Source: Elusimicrobia bacterium HGW-Elusimicrobia-3
GTDB lineage: Bacteria > Elusimicrobiota > Elusimicrobia > Elusimicrobiales > UBA9959
Direction: 5' to 3'
DNA length: 64,000 nt
Assembly: GCA_002840355.1 (NCBI GenBank)
Contig: PHAL01000001.1
Coordinates: forward strand, 1 to 64,000
Part shown: positions 43,172 to 53,131 of the stretch, in pieces
How positions within the stretch are numbered: the first letter of the stretch is position 1
How the letters are laid out: each line of letters starts with the position of its first letter
The notes under the pieces: generated by a model
What the model saw: the letters and a program-made list of their open reading frames with translations, nothing else
Database searches by the model: none
What the model was told of the DNA's origin: nothing
Position numbers and translations under genes: made by a program

Positions 43172-44149
43172 ATGTCAGATTCCCCCAGATTTAATTACAT
43201 TATTACAATTCACAATAAAGAATCTATGATTGAACAGGTTCTTATGAGTGTCCTGATGTGTTGCCGGGATAATAGCCATATTTACCCCGTTATAGACGGG
43301 TGCACGGATAGAACTGAGGAAATTATTCTGAAAATCGCGAATACGTTTTCAGGGGTGCCAATAACCCCTGTTTATACCAGCAATGTTCATGAGCTTCTCT
43401 CTATTAACGCTGGGCTAAAGGCTGCCCGCCAAGAAGGTGATGCGTATAACATTGTGTTGCAGGATGATGTGATTCTTGCTGATTTCATGCTTGAAAGAAA
43501 AGTTGAAAGTCTTTATAAGTGGGGTGGGCGGGGTCTGGGTTACGTGTCTTTTAGATTGGGTGCGAACTTCTCCCCAGATGCAGCTACATCAAAAGCTGTT
43601 GTGCCTTATGTGGATTATATTGAGAATTCATATGGGCACGGAATTCAGGAGGCAAAAGTTATTTATCCTGGATATTTTGCTTATAGGAGTGTTCCTATTA
43701 AAAGTCCGGTCTGCATTCCTTCTCACATAGTGCGTAGTATTGGAATCTTTAATGAAAAACTTGCCCCATATGGACATGATGACCTGGAGTATTCTATTCG
43801 TTTGATTAAGTCCGGGTATAAAAACGGTGTGTTTCCGCTTCGCTTTTTTTCTGATGTTAAATGGGGTGGTACTCGGACTAGTCCGCATCCGGAACTTAAC
43901 AAGACTATAGCCCGTAACATGAACATGATAAGGGATATGTGGCGGCCTGTTCTGGATGGTATTGCTCATTCAATACAGGGCGGTGAGATTGTTCCGGTGC
44001 CCAATGTTATTGCTGAGGATGAAAAGACAGCGCAATCTGCATGGATTAAATCCCGCAACGAGTTGATTAAATATCAGCGAGGGGACGGCTTAAGGGCTAA
44101 AATCAAGGCTGTAATGCGCATAGTTCAACGCAAAACGATAACGGGATGA
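43172..44149 (+). CDS. Family 2 glycosyltransferase
   Basis: The 325-residue GT-A enzyme shows the GT2 opening YIITIHNKESMIEQVLMSVL, VIDGCTDRTEEII and the donor-site LQDDVIL (about 104-110) as the DxD equivalent, followed by an acceptor-side GHDDLEYSIR (ED-type motif). A single soluble domain without membrane segments means it acts at the inner face of the inner membrane. AAAGGA precedes the ATG. Linkage and sugar cannot be deduced. Confidence 0.9.
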   Translation: MSDSPRFNYIITIHNKESMIEQVLMSVLMCCRDNSHIYPVIDGCTDRTEEIILKIANTFSGVPITPVYTSNVHELLSINAGLKAARQEGDAYNIVLQDDVILADFMLERKVESLYKWGGRGLGYVSFRLGANFSPDAATSKAVVPYVDYIENSYGHGIQEAKVIYPGYFAYRSVPIKSPVCIPSHIVRSIGIFNEKLAPYGHDDLEYSIRLIKSGYKNGVFPLRFFSDVKWGGTRTSPHPELNKTIARNMNMIRDMWRPVLDGIAHSIQGGEIVPVPNVIAEDEKTAQSAWIKSRNELIKYQRGDGLRAKIKAVMRIVQRKTITG

Positions 44150-44198
44150 CCAATTGTGAGTTCCGGCTGCTAAGGCCTATGCAACATTCTTGCTAAAT

Positions 44199-45026
44199 AT
44201 GGAATTTATCCTCAAAAAGTTCATGCAAACATGTTCTCGTATCTTTGCACTCAAAAATTGGTGCTTGAAGCGTGTCCATAGGATCAGGCGTAGGCGTTTT
44301 GATTGTGAGTTGAATCTATCTGAGGTGAGCGAAAAATTTCCTGACTTGAGGGATAGATATTTATACTTCAATCACTATTTCTGGAATAGGGCCCCATCGT
44401 GGTTGCGGGATCATCGGACATTCTTTAGTAAAAAGAATAGAGGCTTTGGGGAAGACGCGTTTCATGCAATGTGGTATTTCTTATTTCGCGATTTAAAACC
44501 TAAAACCGTTCTGGAGATAGGCGTGTATCGTGGACAGGTCGTTTCATTATGGTCCTTGTTGGCTAAAAAATGGGGGGTAAAGATTGAGATACATGGGATT
44601 AGTCCATTTACTGCAGTTGGGGATACTGTCTCCCTCTATAGTTCAGGGCTGGATTATTATAAAGACACTCTTTTTAACTTTTCTCAATTCGGGCTTAAAG
44701 AGCCCATTCTCCATAGTGGATTCTCGACAGACCCTAGTATGCTTAATGTTATTGCCTCAAGAAAGTGGGATTTGATTTATATTGATGGTAACCATGATTA
44801 TGAAGTAGCTATTAAGGACGTTTCGGTGTGTGTTAAGGCGCTTAATCTTGGAGGCGTACTGGTTTTAGATGATGCTTCGTTGGATACATCCTACAAGCCA
44901 TTCCCATATTCATCAGCCGGGCATCCGGGTCCTTCTAAAATCGCAAACAATATGAATCGAAATGAGTTTGCCGAACTGTTGTCAGTGGGGCACAACAGAG
45001 CATTTCAAAAGATTAAGGTGTTATGA
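44199..45026 (+). CDS. SAM-dependent methyltransferase (Methyltransf_24-like)
   Basis: The ORF-track start at 44190 is a TTG; the first ATG is 44199, giving 275 residues. SAM-binding motif I is VLEIGVYRGQVVSL and the post-motif is DLIYIDGNHDYEVAIKDV, with GGVLVLDDA following, as in class I methyltransferases of the Methyltransf_24 and cephalosporin-hydroxylase-like groups. It probably methylates a sugar hydroxyl in the repeat unit. It overlaps the next gene by four bases. Confidence 0.8.
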   Translation: MEFILKKFMQTCSRIFALKNWCLKRVHRIRRRRFDCELNLSEVSEKFPDLRDRYLYFNHYFWNRAPSWLRDHRTFFSKKNRGFGEDAFHAMWYFLFRDLKPKTVLEIGVYRGQVVSLWSLLAKKWGVKIEIHGISPFTAVGDTVSLYSSGLDYYKDTLFNFSQFGLKEPILHSGFSTDPSMLNVIASRKWDLIYIDGNHDYEVAIKDVSVCVKALNLGGVLVLDDASLDTSYKPFPYSSAGHPGPSKIANNMNRNEFAELLSVGHNRAFQKIKVL

Positions 45027-46006
45027 AAATACGCCATATTCCTTGTCAGCCACATTGTTTTGCCTTTGGCGGATTTGAATTACAGATGCTTGCCACAATT
45101 GAGGCGACGCGGAAGTGTGGTGTCGATGTGGCGCCTCTTGATTTCTGGGAGCGAGAGGCGGACTTTGACATTATACATGCATGGGGGCTAATAAATTATT
45201 ACGCATTATACTGGGCAAAGAAAGGGGGGAAAAGGATTGTGGTTACAGCTCTGCTATCCAACCCTGAGTCTATTTCTGAAAAAGCCCGCTTCTATCTATC
45301 TCGTGTTTTCGGAACAATACGGTCGCGACTTCGCGTGGCTAGTCTTGTTGATGCTATAGTGGTCGTTAACGAGCAGGATGCTCTTGATGCTAATCGGTAT
45401 TATGGGATTTCTAAAGGTAAAATACATGTTATCCCTCACATTTTAGACAATGTGTTTTTATCTGATGCGTTTTCTGAACAGAATATGTCCAGCTATATCC
45501 ATTGCAGTGGTAACATATGCCAAAGAAAAAACCAGCTTAACCTCGCCATAGCCTGTGCAAGATTGGGGGAGAAGGCAGTTTTTACCGGTAATGTTCTTCC
45601 TGGCGAGGATAGGTATGCAGATGAGTTAAAAAATGTCATAAAAAACAATCCTGGTATTGTCTGGCATGGGGGATTTTCGGAAAATTCCCCTGAATTGCTT
45701 AAAATCTGCCGGGAGAGTTCTATTTATGCTTTGCCAAGTTTTAATGAAAAGCAGCCAATAAGCGCATTGGAAGCGGTGGCCCTTGGTAAGCCTATTCTGC
45801 TCGGGGATAGGGCGTATGCTAGACAGAAGTGTTATAAAGGCGCTCGATTAGTAAACCCCGCCTCTATTTCAAGTATTGAGGATGGGCTTAAGGATATACG
45901 TAAAAATTCAAGCATATACTGCGTCCCTAAGAAGTATATCAGCGCGTGTTCGGAGGAAAACGTCGGTAAAGCGTACCGCGCTGTATATGAATCTCTGTTA
46001 ACTTGA
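45023..46006 (+). CDS. Family 4 glycosyltransferase
   Basis: The 327-residue GT-B fold protein has a C-terminal donor domain with CSGNICQRKNQLNLAIA and E-x(7)-E-like SFNEKQPISALEAVALGKPI (retaining GT4 signature). The N-terminal acceptor domain is somewhat short. It overlaps the methyltransferase stop by four bases (ATGA), indicating coupled translation and perhaps action on the same residue. Confidence 0.87.
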   Translation: MKIRHIPCQPHCFAFGGFELQMLATIEATRKCGVDVAPLDFWEREADFDIIHAWGLINYYALYWAKKGGKRIVVTALLSNPESISEKARFYLSRVFGTIRSRLRVASLVDAIVVVNEQDALDANRYYGISKGKIHVIPHILDNVFLSDAFSEQNMSSYIHCSGNICQRKNQLNLAIACARLGEKAVFTGNVLPGEDRYADELKNVIKNNPGIVWHGGFSENSPELLKICRESSIYALPSFNEKQPISALEAVALGKPILLGDRAYARQKCYKGARLVNPASISSIEDGLKDIRKNSSIYCVPKKYISACSEENVGKAYRAVYESLLT

Positions 46007-46021
46007 TTGCGGTAATTTATA

Positions 46022-46942
46022 ATGCAAAGACATTCTGCTCAATCGCTTATTCTTAAAGACTTCCTGTCTAAGCCGCTGTTTCGCGAAGAATCTTTATTGT
46101 CTGCTACAAACGCCCTCCCGCGGATTACGATTGTTACTCCTTCCTATAATCAAGGGCTCTACCTCGAAAGAACAATCTTAAGTGTACTCAATCAGAATTA
46201 CCCAAATCTTGAATACATTATTATTGATGGCGGATCTACGGACGGCAGTATCGAGATAATAAAAAAATATGAGCGGTTTCTTGCTTATTGGGTCAGTGAG
46301 AAGGACGCTGGACAGGCAGACGCCCTGAATAAGGGTTTTTCTAAAGCCACTGGGGAGATAGTCGGTTGGCAAAACTCGGATGATTTATATCTGCCTGGTG
46401 CCTTCTTTAAGGTTGCTGATATCTTTCAAGGCAATCCGGGCACTGATGTTGTCTTTTCGAATAGATTCGATATTAACATCTCGGATGATATTGTATCGGA
46501 AACAAAATTCTTTCCATTCTCTCATATAGCGTATTGGTATGATGGGATGTCCTTAAGTAATCAATCTGCTTTTTGGAAAAGAGATGTCTTTTCGGCCGTA
46601 GGGCTATTGGATTTGCGATTTGATCTCGCTATGGATTATGAATTCTTTTTAAGGGTTTCTCTGGCTAAAAAGAAATTTAAATACATTAATGATGCTTTTG
46701 GGGCAATTCGAAGGCATGAAGGGAGTAAAACCGCAAAATTCTTTGCTACAAAACTTCAAGCTGAGCATGGGAAAATGGATGAAACACATGGCCGCCGGAC
46801 AAAGTATAACGCTATTCTGAAAAGTTATTCGCTCTGTTATCGAACGTTTTGTTATTTGCTTCAGGGGGACCTGCAGTATGTGCTACACGGGATTAGGAAT
46901 AGATTCTCAAACCTTTGGGTTCGATCTTTTTGCTCAAAGTGA
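46022..46942 (+). CDS. Family 2 glycosyltransferase
   Basis: The 306-residue GT-A enzyme has a textbook N-terminus: ITIVTPSYNQGLYLERTILSVLNQ, then YIIIDGGSTDGS, then GWQNSDDLYLPGA with DxD-type NSDD, and MDYEFFLR as the acceptor-side motif. It resembles the WcaA/SpsA-like enzymes of O-antigen loci. Start ATG 46022, with no strong SD. Confidence 0.93.
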   Translation: MQRHSAQSLILKDFLSKPLFREESLLSATNALPRITIVTPSYNQGLYLERTILSVLNQNYPNLEYIIIDGGSTDGSIEIIKKYERFLAYWVSEKDAGQADALNKGFSKATGEIVGWQNSDDLYLPGAFFKVADIFQGNPGTDVVFSNRFDINISDDIVSETKFFPFSHIAYWYDGMSLSNQSAFWKRDVFSAVGLLDLRFDLAMDYEFFLRVSLAKKKFKYINDAFGAIRRHEGSKTAKFFATKLQAEHGKMDETHGRRTKYNAILKSYSLCYRTFCYLLQGDLQYVLHGIRNRFSNLWVRSFCSK

Positions 46943-46978
46943 GAGTCCCTGGGTGACTGTTGGGGCGCTGTAATAGCT

Positions 46979-48244
46979 ATGTTAATCTTGTCATTTCTCT
47001 TCGGATTCTTTCTTTTATTCTGTACTCCGCTTCCCGGAACGGTAGTGTTCCCTTATATATCTTATAGATTTGAGTCCATCGGATATGGATTTGATATCTT
47101 TGAGTTACTTCTAATCTTCATGTTTCTTGGTGTCTTTGCCTCGAAATATACTCAAATCTTTAATGAGTACGCAAGAAAAGTGTATTTTTCGCTATTTCTT
47201 GTGGTATGTGCCAGAGTGGTTTCTCTTTTCTTTGGCAGCGATGTCTTCTGGGGCCAGTATGCAAGTCTCTTGCGATATACAGAGGTGTTTGTTGCAATCT
47301 TTGTCTTTCAAGCTATTGCAAGTTCGAAGAAGCATTTGGATATCTTTATGGCTGGACTTCTATGTGCTACCGTTGTCGAGTCAGTCGGGGATATCCTGAT
47401 CGCGCTAGCAGGCTCCCGAGGTATCTTTGTCGGTATAACCGGGATAGTGTTCCAGGTATTCTTCATGGTTTATTTCCTTCTTCGATTTCTTGAAAATAAA
47501 AAGTCTGGGACCGTGTTTCTGATTCCGCTTTTTACGCTTAGTCTTCTTGCTTCTCAGACGCGGTCGCTTTTTATAAGCCTTGGCCTATCCACTCTTGTCT
47601 CATTGTGGATATTCCGCAAGCGTATCAGGTTCTTCCGCGTTGTGTTCTCATTAATCATTTTAACAATACTGGCGGGAGGACTTTTCTACCGGTTTCAGGG
47701 TATTTATGAAAAAGGCGTAAACCGTAGCCTGTTGCTTTTTAGCCAACACTCTGGCTCTGGCGTGCGCTACTACTTATGGGATAAGGCGTTGGCAACATTT
47801 GTTGATAACCCGCTTACGGGGATTGGGAGTGGAGGATTTGCAAGGAATATAGTAAATCTGCCTCAGTATTTTTATGTTGATCTGCCTGGTGAATATTCTG
47901 ACATTGCGTACGGCCGACTAGGTACGCATAGCACTATAACTAATGTTTTATCGGAGACGGGGCTAATCGGATTGTTAACATATATAATGTGGTTGTTCGC
48001 TGTCTACGGTGTTAATCGCAGAGCCTTGAGTATTGCCTCCGTATCTGAAGAGTCTGCGTTAATTGTCGCTCTTGTTTCTTTGTGTCTTGTCACGGTTGTA
48101 TCCGATTTGTGGGCTGTTGGAAGCTTCGGGATGGTTGTGAGTTGTTTGATTGGGCTTCTTTTGGGAATTGTAATGCGGGGGGCGCAAACATGTCCTCCAT
48201 CCTATCCGGTCAATGCCATGAACCCCTCAAGGAAATCTAGTTAA
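46979..48244 (+). CDS. O-antigen polymerase (Wzy-like)
   Basis: The 421-residue product has about 11 membrane helices, a Wzy_C-like core with LASQTRSLFISLGLS and a large periplasmic loop containing YYLWDKALATFVDNPLTGIGSGGF, HSTITNVLSETGLIG. Its position among glycosyltransferases in the exchangeable cassette, unlike the ligase-like protein at 33621, suggests it is the repeat-unit polymerase, which usually varies with the glycan. Ligase versus polymerase cannot be told from fold alone. Confidence 0.85.
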   Translation: MLILSFLFGFFLLFCTPLPGTVVFPYISYRFESIGYGFDIFELLLIFMFLGVFASKYTQIFNEYARKVYFSLFLVVCARVVSLFFGSDVFWGQYASLLRYTEVFVAIFVFQAIASSKKHLDIFMAGLLCATVVESVGDILIALAGSRGIFVGITGIVFQVFFMVYFLLRFLENKKSGTVFLIPLFTLSLLASQTRSLFISLGLSTLVSLWIFRKRIRFFRVVFSLIILTILAGGLFYRFQGIYEKGVNRSLLLFSQHSGSGVRYYLWDKALATFVDNPLTGIGSGGFARNIVNLPQYFYVDLPGEYSDIAYGRLGTHSTITNVLSETGLIGLLTYIMWLFAVYGVNRRALSIASVSEESALIVALVSLCLVTVVSDLWAVGSFGMVVSCLIGLLLGIVMRGAQTCPPSYPVNAMNPSRKSS

Positions 48245-48249
48245 GTTCT

Positions 48250-49350
48250 ATGTCGAAAATCCTTTATCTTGCAAACGCTGGCGATATCCATACAGCCCGG
48301 TGGGTTAACGCAATTGCAAAAAAGGGCAATTCCGTTACGCTTCTAACTGTTCAGCCAATGGAGAGATGCGTTCCAGTTGACCCGGCTGTAAGGGTGCGGC
48401 AACTCTATTGGCATGGTGGGGCCGGGTATTATTTAAATGTCCCAGAAGTCCGACGCTGGATAAAGGAAATACAGCCTGACTTGATGCATGCTCATTATGC
48501 TACAGGCTATGGTACATTAGCAAGGCTCGTCGGTTTTCATCCAACCATAACCTCTGCATGGGGCAGTGATATTCTTGTTTTTCCCAAAAAGAGCATCTTC
48601 CACCGCGCGTTGCTTGTTAACAATCTTAAGTATGCCGATTATATAGCGTCAACCAGTCGTGTTATGGCAGAGGAAATGACACAATTGATATCTCCTTGTA
48701 ATCCAATTGCGCTCACTCCTTTTGGAGTGGATTGTGGGTGCTTTTCCCCAAAGCCGGAGAAATCCGATGCTGATATCATTATTGGCACGGTGAAAAAACT
48801 TGAGCGAATATATGGAATTGATTTCCTTATTGATGCATTCGCTTTGGTAAAACGCGGTTATCAGGGGGGAAGAAAACTGAAGCTTAAAATATACGGGAAG
48901 GGCCCGTTGGAAGGCCAATTGAGAAAACTGGCGATAAAAAGGGGCGTAATGGAAGATACGGATTTCTGTGGCTACGTTAGGCATGAAGATCTTCCATCGG
49001 TTTTTAATTCGTTTTCAGTTTCAGTTGCGCTTTCTCGTAGTGAAAGCTTTGGCGTTTCTGTGTTAGAGGCCTCCGCTTGTGGTGTCCCAGTGGTGGTTTC
49101 TGATGTGGGAGGCCTTCCAGAGGTCGTTTTGAATGGGAAGACAGGCTTTATTGTTGGGGCTGGAAAAGTGGATGAGGCGGCTACTGCAATCTTAAATATT
49201 CTGCACAAGCCTGAAATGGCCGCGCAAATGGGTGAATCTGGGAGGCGACATGTCCTACAGTATTATAGCTGGGAGGATAGTGTGAACAAGATGCTATCTC
49301 TGTATGATATGGTTGTGAGAAATAATAGCTCCGTGCAAAAGAGAGCATAA
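48250..49350 (+). CDS. Family 4 glycosyltransferase
   Basis: The 366-residue GT-B enzyme has a complete GT4 C-terminal domain: IIGTVKKLERIYGIDFLIDA, YGKGPLEGQLRKLA and SRSESFGVSVLEASACGVPVV, the E-x(7)-E retaining signature. The N-terminal domain starts ILYLANAGDIHTARWVNAI, a form common in polysaccharide GT4 enzymes. It begins five bases after the polymerase gene. No membrane segment. Confidence 0.92.
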   Translation: MSKILYLANAGDIHTARWVNAIAKKGNSVTLLTVQPMERCVPVDPAVRVRQLYWHGGAGYYLNVPEVRRWIKEIQPDLMHAHYATGYGTLARLVGFHPTITSAWGSDILVFPKKSIFHRALLVNNLKYADYIASTSRVMAEEMTQLISPCNPIALTPFGVDCGCFSPKPEKSDADIIIGTVKKLERIYGIDFLIDAFALVKRGYQGGRKLKLKIYGKGPLEGQLRKLAIKRGVMEDTDFCGYVRHEDLPSVFNSFSVSVALSRSESFGVSVLEASACGVPVVVSDVGGLPEVVLNGKTGFIVGAGKVDEAATAILNILHKPEMAAQMGESGRRHVLQYYSWEDSVNKMLSLYDMVVRNNSSVQKRA

Positions 49351-49363
49351 TTGTCATATTACA

Positions 49364-50341
49364 ATGCACAAACGATTATTGTTGTCTTTTATCAGATTGA
49401 TTGACGCTGTTTTCGCGCCATTAGTCTTTTTGGGTGCAATTCTGCTGAAAACTGTCAGGCGGGTTGGGCTTAGACACATGCCCATTGCGCGTAAGATATT
49501 TCTAATGGTCGGAGTTATGCCAGTGCGTGACCATTACTATGAGCCTCTTTTTAATGTGAATCAGCTCCGCTTCTCTTTACGGAATGATCGTGTTCTCCCC
49601 GGAATTGACTTTAATGTGAGTGGGCAGCTTGAGTTGTTGTCACAATTTGATTATCAGCACGAGCTGGATGGAATCGCTGTTGATAAAAAGAACCCGTTAG
49701 AATTCTATTACAACAATGGTAGCTTTATGTCTGGCGATGCCGAATATCTTTACTCTATTGTTCGTCTTTTTAAGCCAAAGCGCATTATTGAAATAGGCAG
49801 CGGGTATTCTACTCTTATGTTCCGGGAAGCGATAGCTAAAAACCAAGCTGATGACGTAGGGTATTCCTGTGAGCATATCTGCATTGAGCCGTTCGCTGCG
49901 GATTGGCTGGAGCAAATCAATGGGATTAAAATATTAAGAAGAAAAGTGGAAGAGATTGAGTTGTCACTCTTCGCCGCTTTGGAAAGTCGGGATATTCTAT
50001 TTATCGATTCATCACATGTTATACGGCCTCAGGGGGATGTTCTTCATGAATACTTCTCAATTCTGCCTTCATTAAGGCCCGGGGTTATTATTCATGTTCA
50101 TGACATCTTTACTCCGCGTGATTATCTTGATGATTGGCTGGCAAAGGATCTTAAGCTTTGGAATGAGCAATATCTGGTGGAAGCTTTTCTTTCATTTAAT
50201 AAGGAGTTTAAGATTATCGGTGCACTTAATTTCCTTACACATCACTATGCGAAGGATGTTTGTGCAAAACTCCCTATCTTGAGGAAAGAGATTTCTGGGC
50301 GTGAGCCAGGTTCTTTATGGATTGAGAAAGTTGGTAAATGA
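49364..50341 (+). CDS. Class I methyltransferase-fold protein
   Basis: The 325-residue product has an N-terminal amphipathic or membrane-associated helix (about 4-27), then a Rossmann-like domain with IIEIGSGYSTLMFREAI (motif I) and RDILFIDSSHVIRPQGDV, ending VIIHVHDIF. This matches Methyltransf_24-like enzymes that sit in glycan loci. The hydrophobic start suggests membrane association near the lipid-linked substrate. It differs from the enzyme at 44199, so the glycan may be methylated at more than one site. Confidence 0.78.
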   Translation: MHKRLLLSFIRLIDAVFAPLVFLGAILLKTVRRVGLRHMPIARKIFLMVGVMPVRDHYYEPLFNVNQLRFSLRNDRVLPGIDFNVSGQLELLSQFDYQHELDGIAVDKKNPLEFYYNNGSFMSGDAEYLYSIVRLFKPKRIIEIGSGYSTLMFREAIAKNQADDVGYSCEHICIEPFAADWLEQINGIKILRRKVEEIELSLFAALESRDILFIDSSHVIRPQGDVLHEYFSILPSLRPGVIIHVHDIFTPRDYLDDWLAKDLKLWNEQYLVEAFLSFNKEFKIIGALNFLTHHYAKDVCAKLPILRKEISGREPGSLWIEKVGK

Positions 50342-50397
50342 CTGTCTTTATGAAGCTAAATGTGTAATTACAAGTAATTGCTATAGTTGAATTTTAA

Positions 50398-51519
50398 ATG
50401 ATTGAAGGGACTAAAGATAATAAAATGACCTGTAAACCCGGCGTATACCTCTTTGGGGCGGGTGGCGCAGCCACTTGGGTTCTTGCTGGATTTGAGCGGG
50501 CGGGAATCCCTGTCTTAGGTTTTATTGATGAGGCTGCCAATCCGCCTTTTAAGGTATGCGGCATCCCTGTTTATTCACCTGCCGACACAAGAGTGAGTGG
50601 CGCAAAGCGTAAAAAAGCTGCTTTGATTGTATCAGTTATGAATCCTGTAGCTGATCTCGATGGAATAATGGAGCGGATGTCCCATAAAGGGTGGTGTAAC
50701 GTTTATTCTTATTCTGAATTCGGAAAGACTCTTTTGATACAAAATGGGATGCATTGTGGAATCCTGGACCCTGTTCCGTTAAAAAAGCACGGCAGGGACC
50801 TGGCCCAGGTGAGAAAGATATTATCTGACGAGCATAGTAAGGAGTTACTTGACGGTTTTGTGAAGTACGTAAAAACATTTGATGAGTCCGGATTGTCTGC
50901 CGTAACCCCGCAACCTTACTTTACAGATACTTTGCCGCGATGGACAGAGCCTCTTCGTCTGGTTGATTGTGGCGCTTTTGACGGCGACACCTTACGTGCG
51001 GCCCAAGACTCCGGATACAAAATTCAGGCGGTTAGGGCTTTTGAGCCTGATCCTATAAACTATTCAAAACTGTTGCATGAAATCAAACTTGGGATAAACT
51101 CTGAGGCATGGCCTTGCGGTGTATCGGATAAAACCGGCGTCTTGCGGTTCTCCTCCCAAGGGGATACTGGGAGTGCCCTTAGCGATGAAGGCGATATGAT
51201 AGTCCAATGCGTGGCATTGGATGACGCTATCCCATCTTTCTCCCCGACTCTTGTGAAAATGGACATTGAGGGCGCAGAGGAAGCCGCCTTAGAAGGTGCT
51301 GAGAACCTGCTCCGTACATATTCTCCGGAATTAGCGATATCGGTATATCATCGCCCTGAGGATATCTGGAGAATCCCATTATGGCTTTATAAAATCTGGG
51401 GAAAGGATGCTAGGTATTATCTTAGGCGACATAGTCGGGGTGTAGCCGATACATTGCTGTACGTATTTCCAAGGAAGACAGCGAGAAAGTCCCGTTTGCC
51501 TCGTAGCCTAAGGGCTTAA
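50398..51519 (+). CDS. FkbM-family methyltransferase
   Basis: The 373-residue protein has two parts. The first 130 residues look like a small nucleotide- or sugar-binding Rossmann unit (GVYLFGAGGAATWVLAGFE). The second is a FkbM methyltransferase with LVDCGAFDGDTLRAA, AFEPDPINYSKL and VKMDIEGAEEAALEGAENLL. FkbM enzymes typically O-methylate sugars or polyketides. The two-part form (CoA-binding-like unit plus FkbM) is known in O-antigen clusters. It is followed after 12 bases by the initiating sugar transferase. Confidence 0.88.
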   Translation: MIEGTKDNKMTCKPGVYLFGAGGAATWVLAGFERAGIPVLGFIDEAANPPFKVCGIPVYSPADTRVSGAKRKKAALIVSVMNPVADLDGIMERMSHKGWCNVYSYSEFGKTLLIQNGMHCGILDPVPLKKHGRDLAQVRKILSDEHSKELLDGFVKYVKTFDESGLSAVTPQPYFTDTLPRWTEPLRLVDCGAFDGDTLRAAQDSGYKIQAVRAFEPDPINYSKLLHEIKLGINSEAWPCGVSDKTGVLRFSSQGDTGSALSDEGDMIVQCVALDDAIPSFSPTLVKMDIEGAEEAALEGAENLLRTYSPELAISVYHRPEDIWRIPLWLYKIWGKDARYYLRRHSRGVADTLLYVFPRKTARKSRLPRSLRA

Positions 51520-51531
51520 TTAGGAGGATTA

Positions 51532-52143
51532 GTGGTGAAACGTTTATTCGATGTTGTGGCATCAAGTATCTTAATCATGATACTCTGCCCGTTATTTATC
51601 GTTTTGGCGGTCCTAGTGAAAATCTCTTCGCCTGGGCCGGTATTCTTTCGTCAAGTACGTATCGGCTGGGGTGGGGAGCCTTTTTACATTATTAAACTCC
51701 GGACAATGCTTGCCGATTCTGAAAAACTAAGCCGGGAAACTGCGGGGGGTAGTGATGTTCGAATTACGCCTTTTGGCAGGTTTCTGCGCAAGTATAAGCT
51801 TGACGAGTTGCCTCAATTATTCAATGTCCTGACCGGTGATATGAGCCTAGTGGGCCCTCGCCCGGAAATTCCTTTTTATGCTGCTCGCTACCGTGGCGAA
51901 GAGAGAATAGTGTTTTCTGTCCGCCCGGGGATTACGGATGTTTGTTCTTTGGAGTTTTCAGACTTGGACTCAATAATGGATGCGCGAGGTGAGTCCACGC
52001 CTGCTGAATATTATGAAAAAGTGATACATCCACGCAAAAAAGAAATACAAATGAGATATGTAAAGGAACAAACATTTCTTTCCGACCTTAGGATACTGTT
52101 TAAAACTGCGTGGGTGGTGCTATTGGGAAAGAAGTTAGTATAA
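51532..52143 (+). CDS. Initiating undecaprenyl-phosphate sugar phosphotransferase
   Basis: The 203-residue product is the compact, PglC-like bacterial sugar transferase. A single N-terminal reentrant helix (about 10-32) is followed by SPGPVFFRQVRIG, IIKLRTM, LRKYKLDELPQLFNVLTGDMSLVGPRP and the catalytic Asp-Glu pair in LDELPQ. It starts the repeat unit by moving a sugar phosphate to undecaprenyl phosphate. Start codons are tandem GTGs (51532, 51535) after AGGAGG; the second has the better spacing (7 bases). Confidence 0.95.
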   Translation: MVKRLFDVVASSILIMILCPLFIVLAVLVKISSPGPVFFRQVRIGWGGEPFYIIKLRTMLADSEKLSRETAGGSDVRITPFGRFLRKYKLDELPQLFNVLTGDMSLVGPRPEIPFYAARYRGEERIVFSVRPGITDVCSLEFSDLDSIMDARGESTPAEYYEKVIHPRKKEIQMRYVKEQTFLSDLRILFKTAWVVLLGKKLV

Positions 52144-52150
52144 AGGATAA

Positions 52151-53098
52151 ATGCAATACATCGATGTTGCCGGTATGCGGGTTTCCCGAGTTGCTTTTGG
52201 CTGTTCCGCAATTGGCGGGCATGACTATGGTAAAGTTGACGATGCTGATAGCCTCAGGGCTATTTCTGCTGCATGCGCGTCAGGAATTACATTGTTCGAT
52301 ACGGCAGATATTTATGGGTTAGGCCATTCTGAGCAGATTCTGGCAAAGGGATTAGGTGGATACAGGAATAAAGTGGTTGTGGCTACTAAATTCGGAGTCT
52401 GCTGGGATAAAATCTCACGGAGTACATATAAAGATATTCGTCCTGTTTACCTCCGAACAGCATTGAAGAAAAGTCTAAAGAATCTAAAGTTGGATTGCAT
52501 TCCGCTTTATCAGGTGCATTGGCCTGATAATATTACCCCTTTGGATGATGTCCTTGAGGAATTGGATAAATGCCGTACGGCAGGCTTAGTCCGCGCTTTT
52601 GGGCTGAGCAATTTTAACCCGATAGAGCATGGGCCGAGTATTTCTAGAAATAAGGCGGCAAGTATTCAATTACCATATAGCCTGATAGACGGAGCTAAAC
52701 GGGAATTGCTGGAATATGCGGCAAGTAAATTGGGACTGGCAACGTTAATTTATAATGTCCTGGCACACGGCTATCTAAGCGGCAAATATACAAGAGAAAG
52801 CGTATTCTCCGGCACAGATCTTAGAACGCGCGATAATTCTTTTGTAAAAGGGGATAAGGTATTGAATTGGCGTGCTGTAGATATTGTAAAACAAATAGCC
52901 TTGGATACTGGTCTAACTCCGGCTCAAGTGGTAATTTCCTGGACTTTACGTCAGCCATTTGTCGGAAGCGTTATAATTGGAGCTAAGACAGAAGTACAAG
53001 TCCAGCAGAACGCTATAGCCGCAGACATCAATTTAGATCGAGCTGCCTGTCAAGCGTTGGGTGATGTTGTGGCCTTGTTACGCCGCCAAGATACCTGA
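52151..53098 (+). CDS. Aldo/keto reductase
   Basis: The 315-residue TIM-barrel NADPH oxidoreductase shows the family segments LFDTADIYGLGHSEQILAKGL (catalytic Asp and Tyr), the catalytic Lys in VVATKFG, His in YQVHWPD and GLSNFNP. Within a glycan locus it may reduce a keto-sugar or an open-chain sugar made with the transketolase pair downstream. It lies seven bases after the sugar transferase stop, with AAAGGA as SD. Its true substrate is unknown. Confidence 0.92.
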   Translation: MQYIDVAGMRVSRVAFGCSAIGGHDYGKVDDADSLRAISAACASGITLFDTADIYGLGHSEQILAKGLGGYRNKVVVATKFGVCWDKISRSTYKDIRPVYLRTALKKSLKNLKLDCIPLYQVHWPDNITPLDDVLEELDKCRTAGLVRAFGLSNFNPIEHGPSISRNKAASIQLPYSLIDGAKRELLEYAASKLGLATLIYNVLAHGYLSGKYTRESVFSGTDLRTRDNSFVKGDKVLNWRAVDIVKQIALDTGLTPAQVVISWTLRQPFVGSVIIGAKTEVQVQQNAIAADINLDRAACQALGDVVALLRRQDT

Positions 53099-53131
53099 GT
53101 TAAAGAAAATTTGATTTTATCTCGTGAATAA

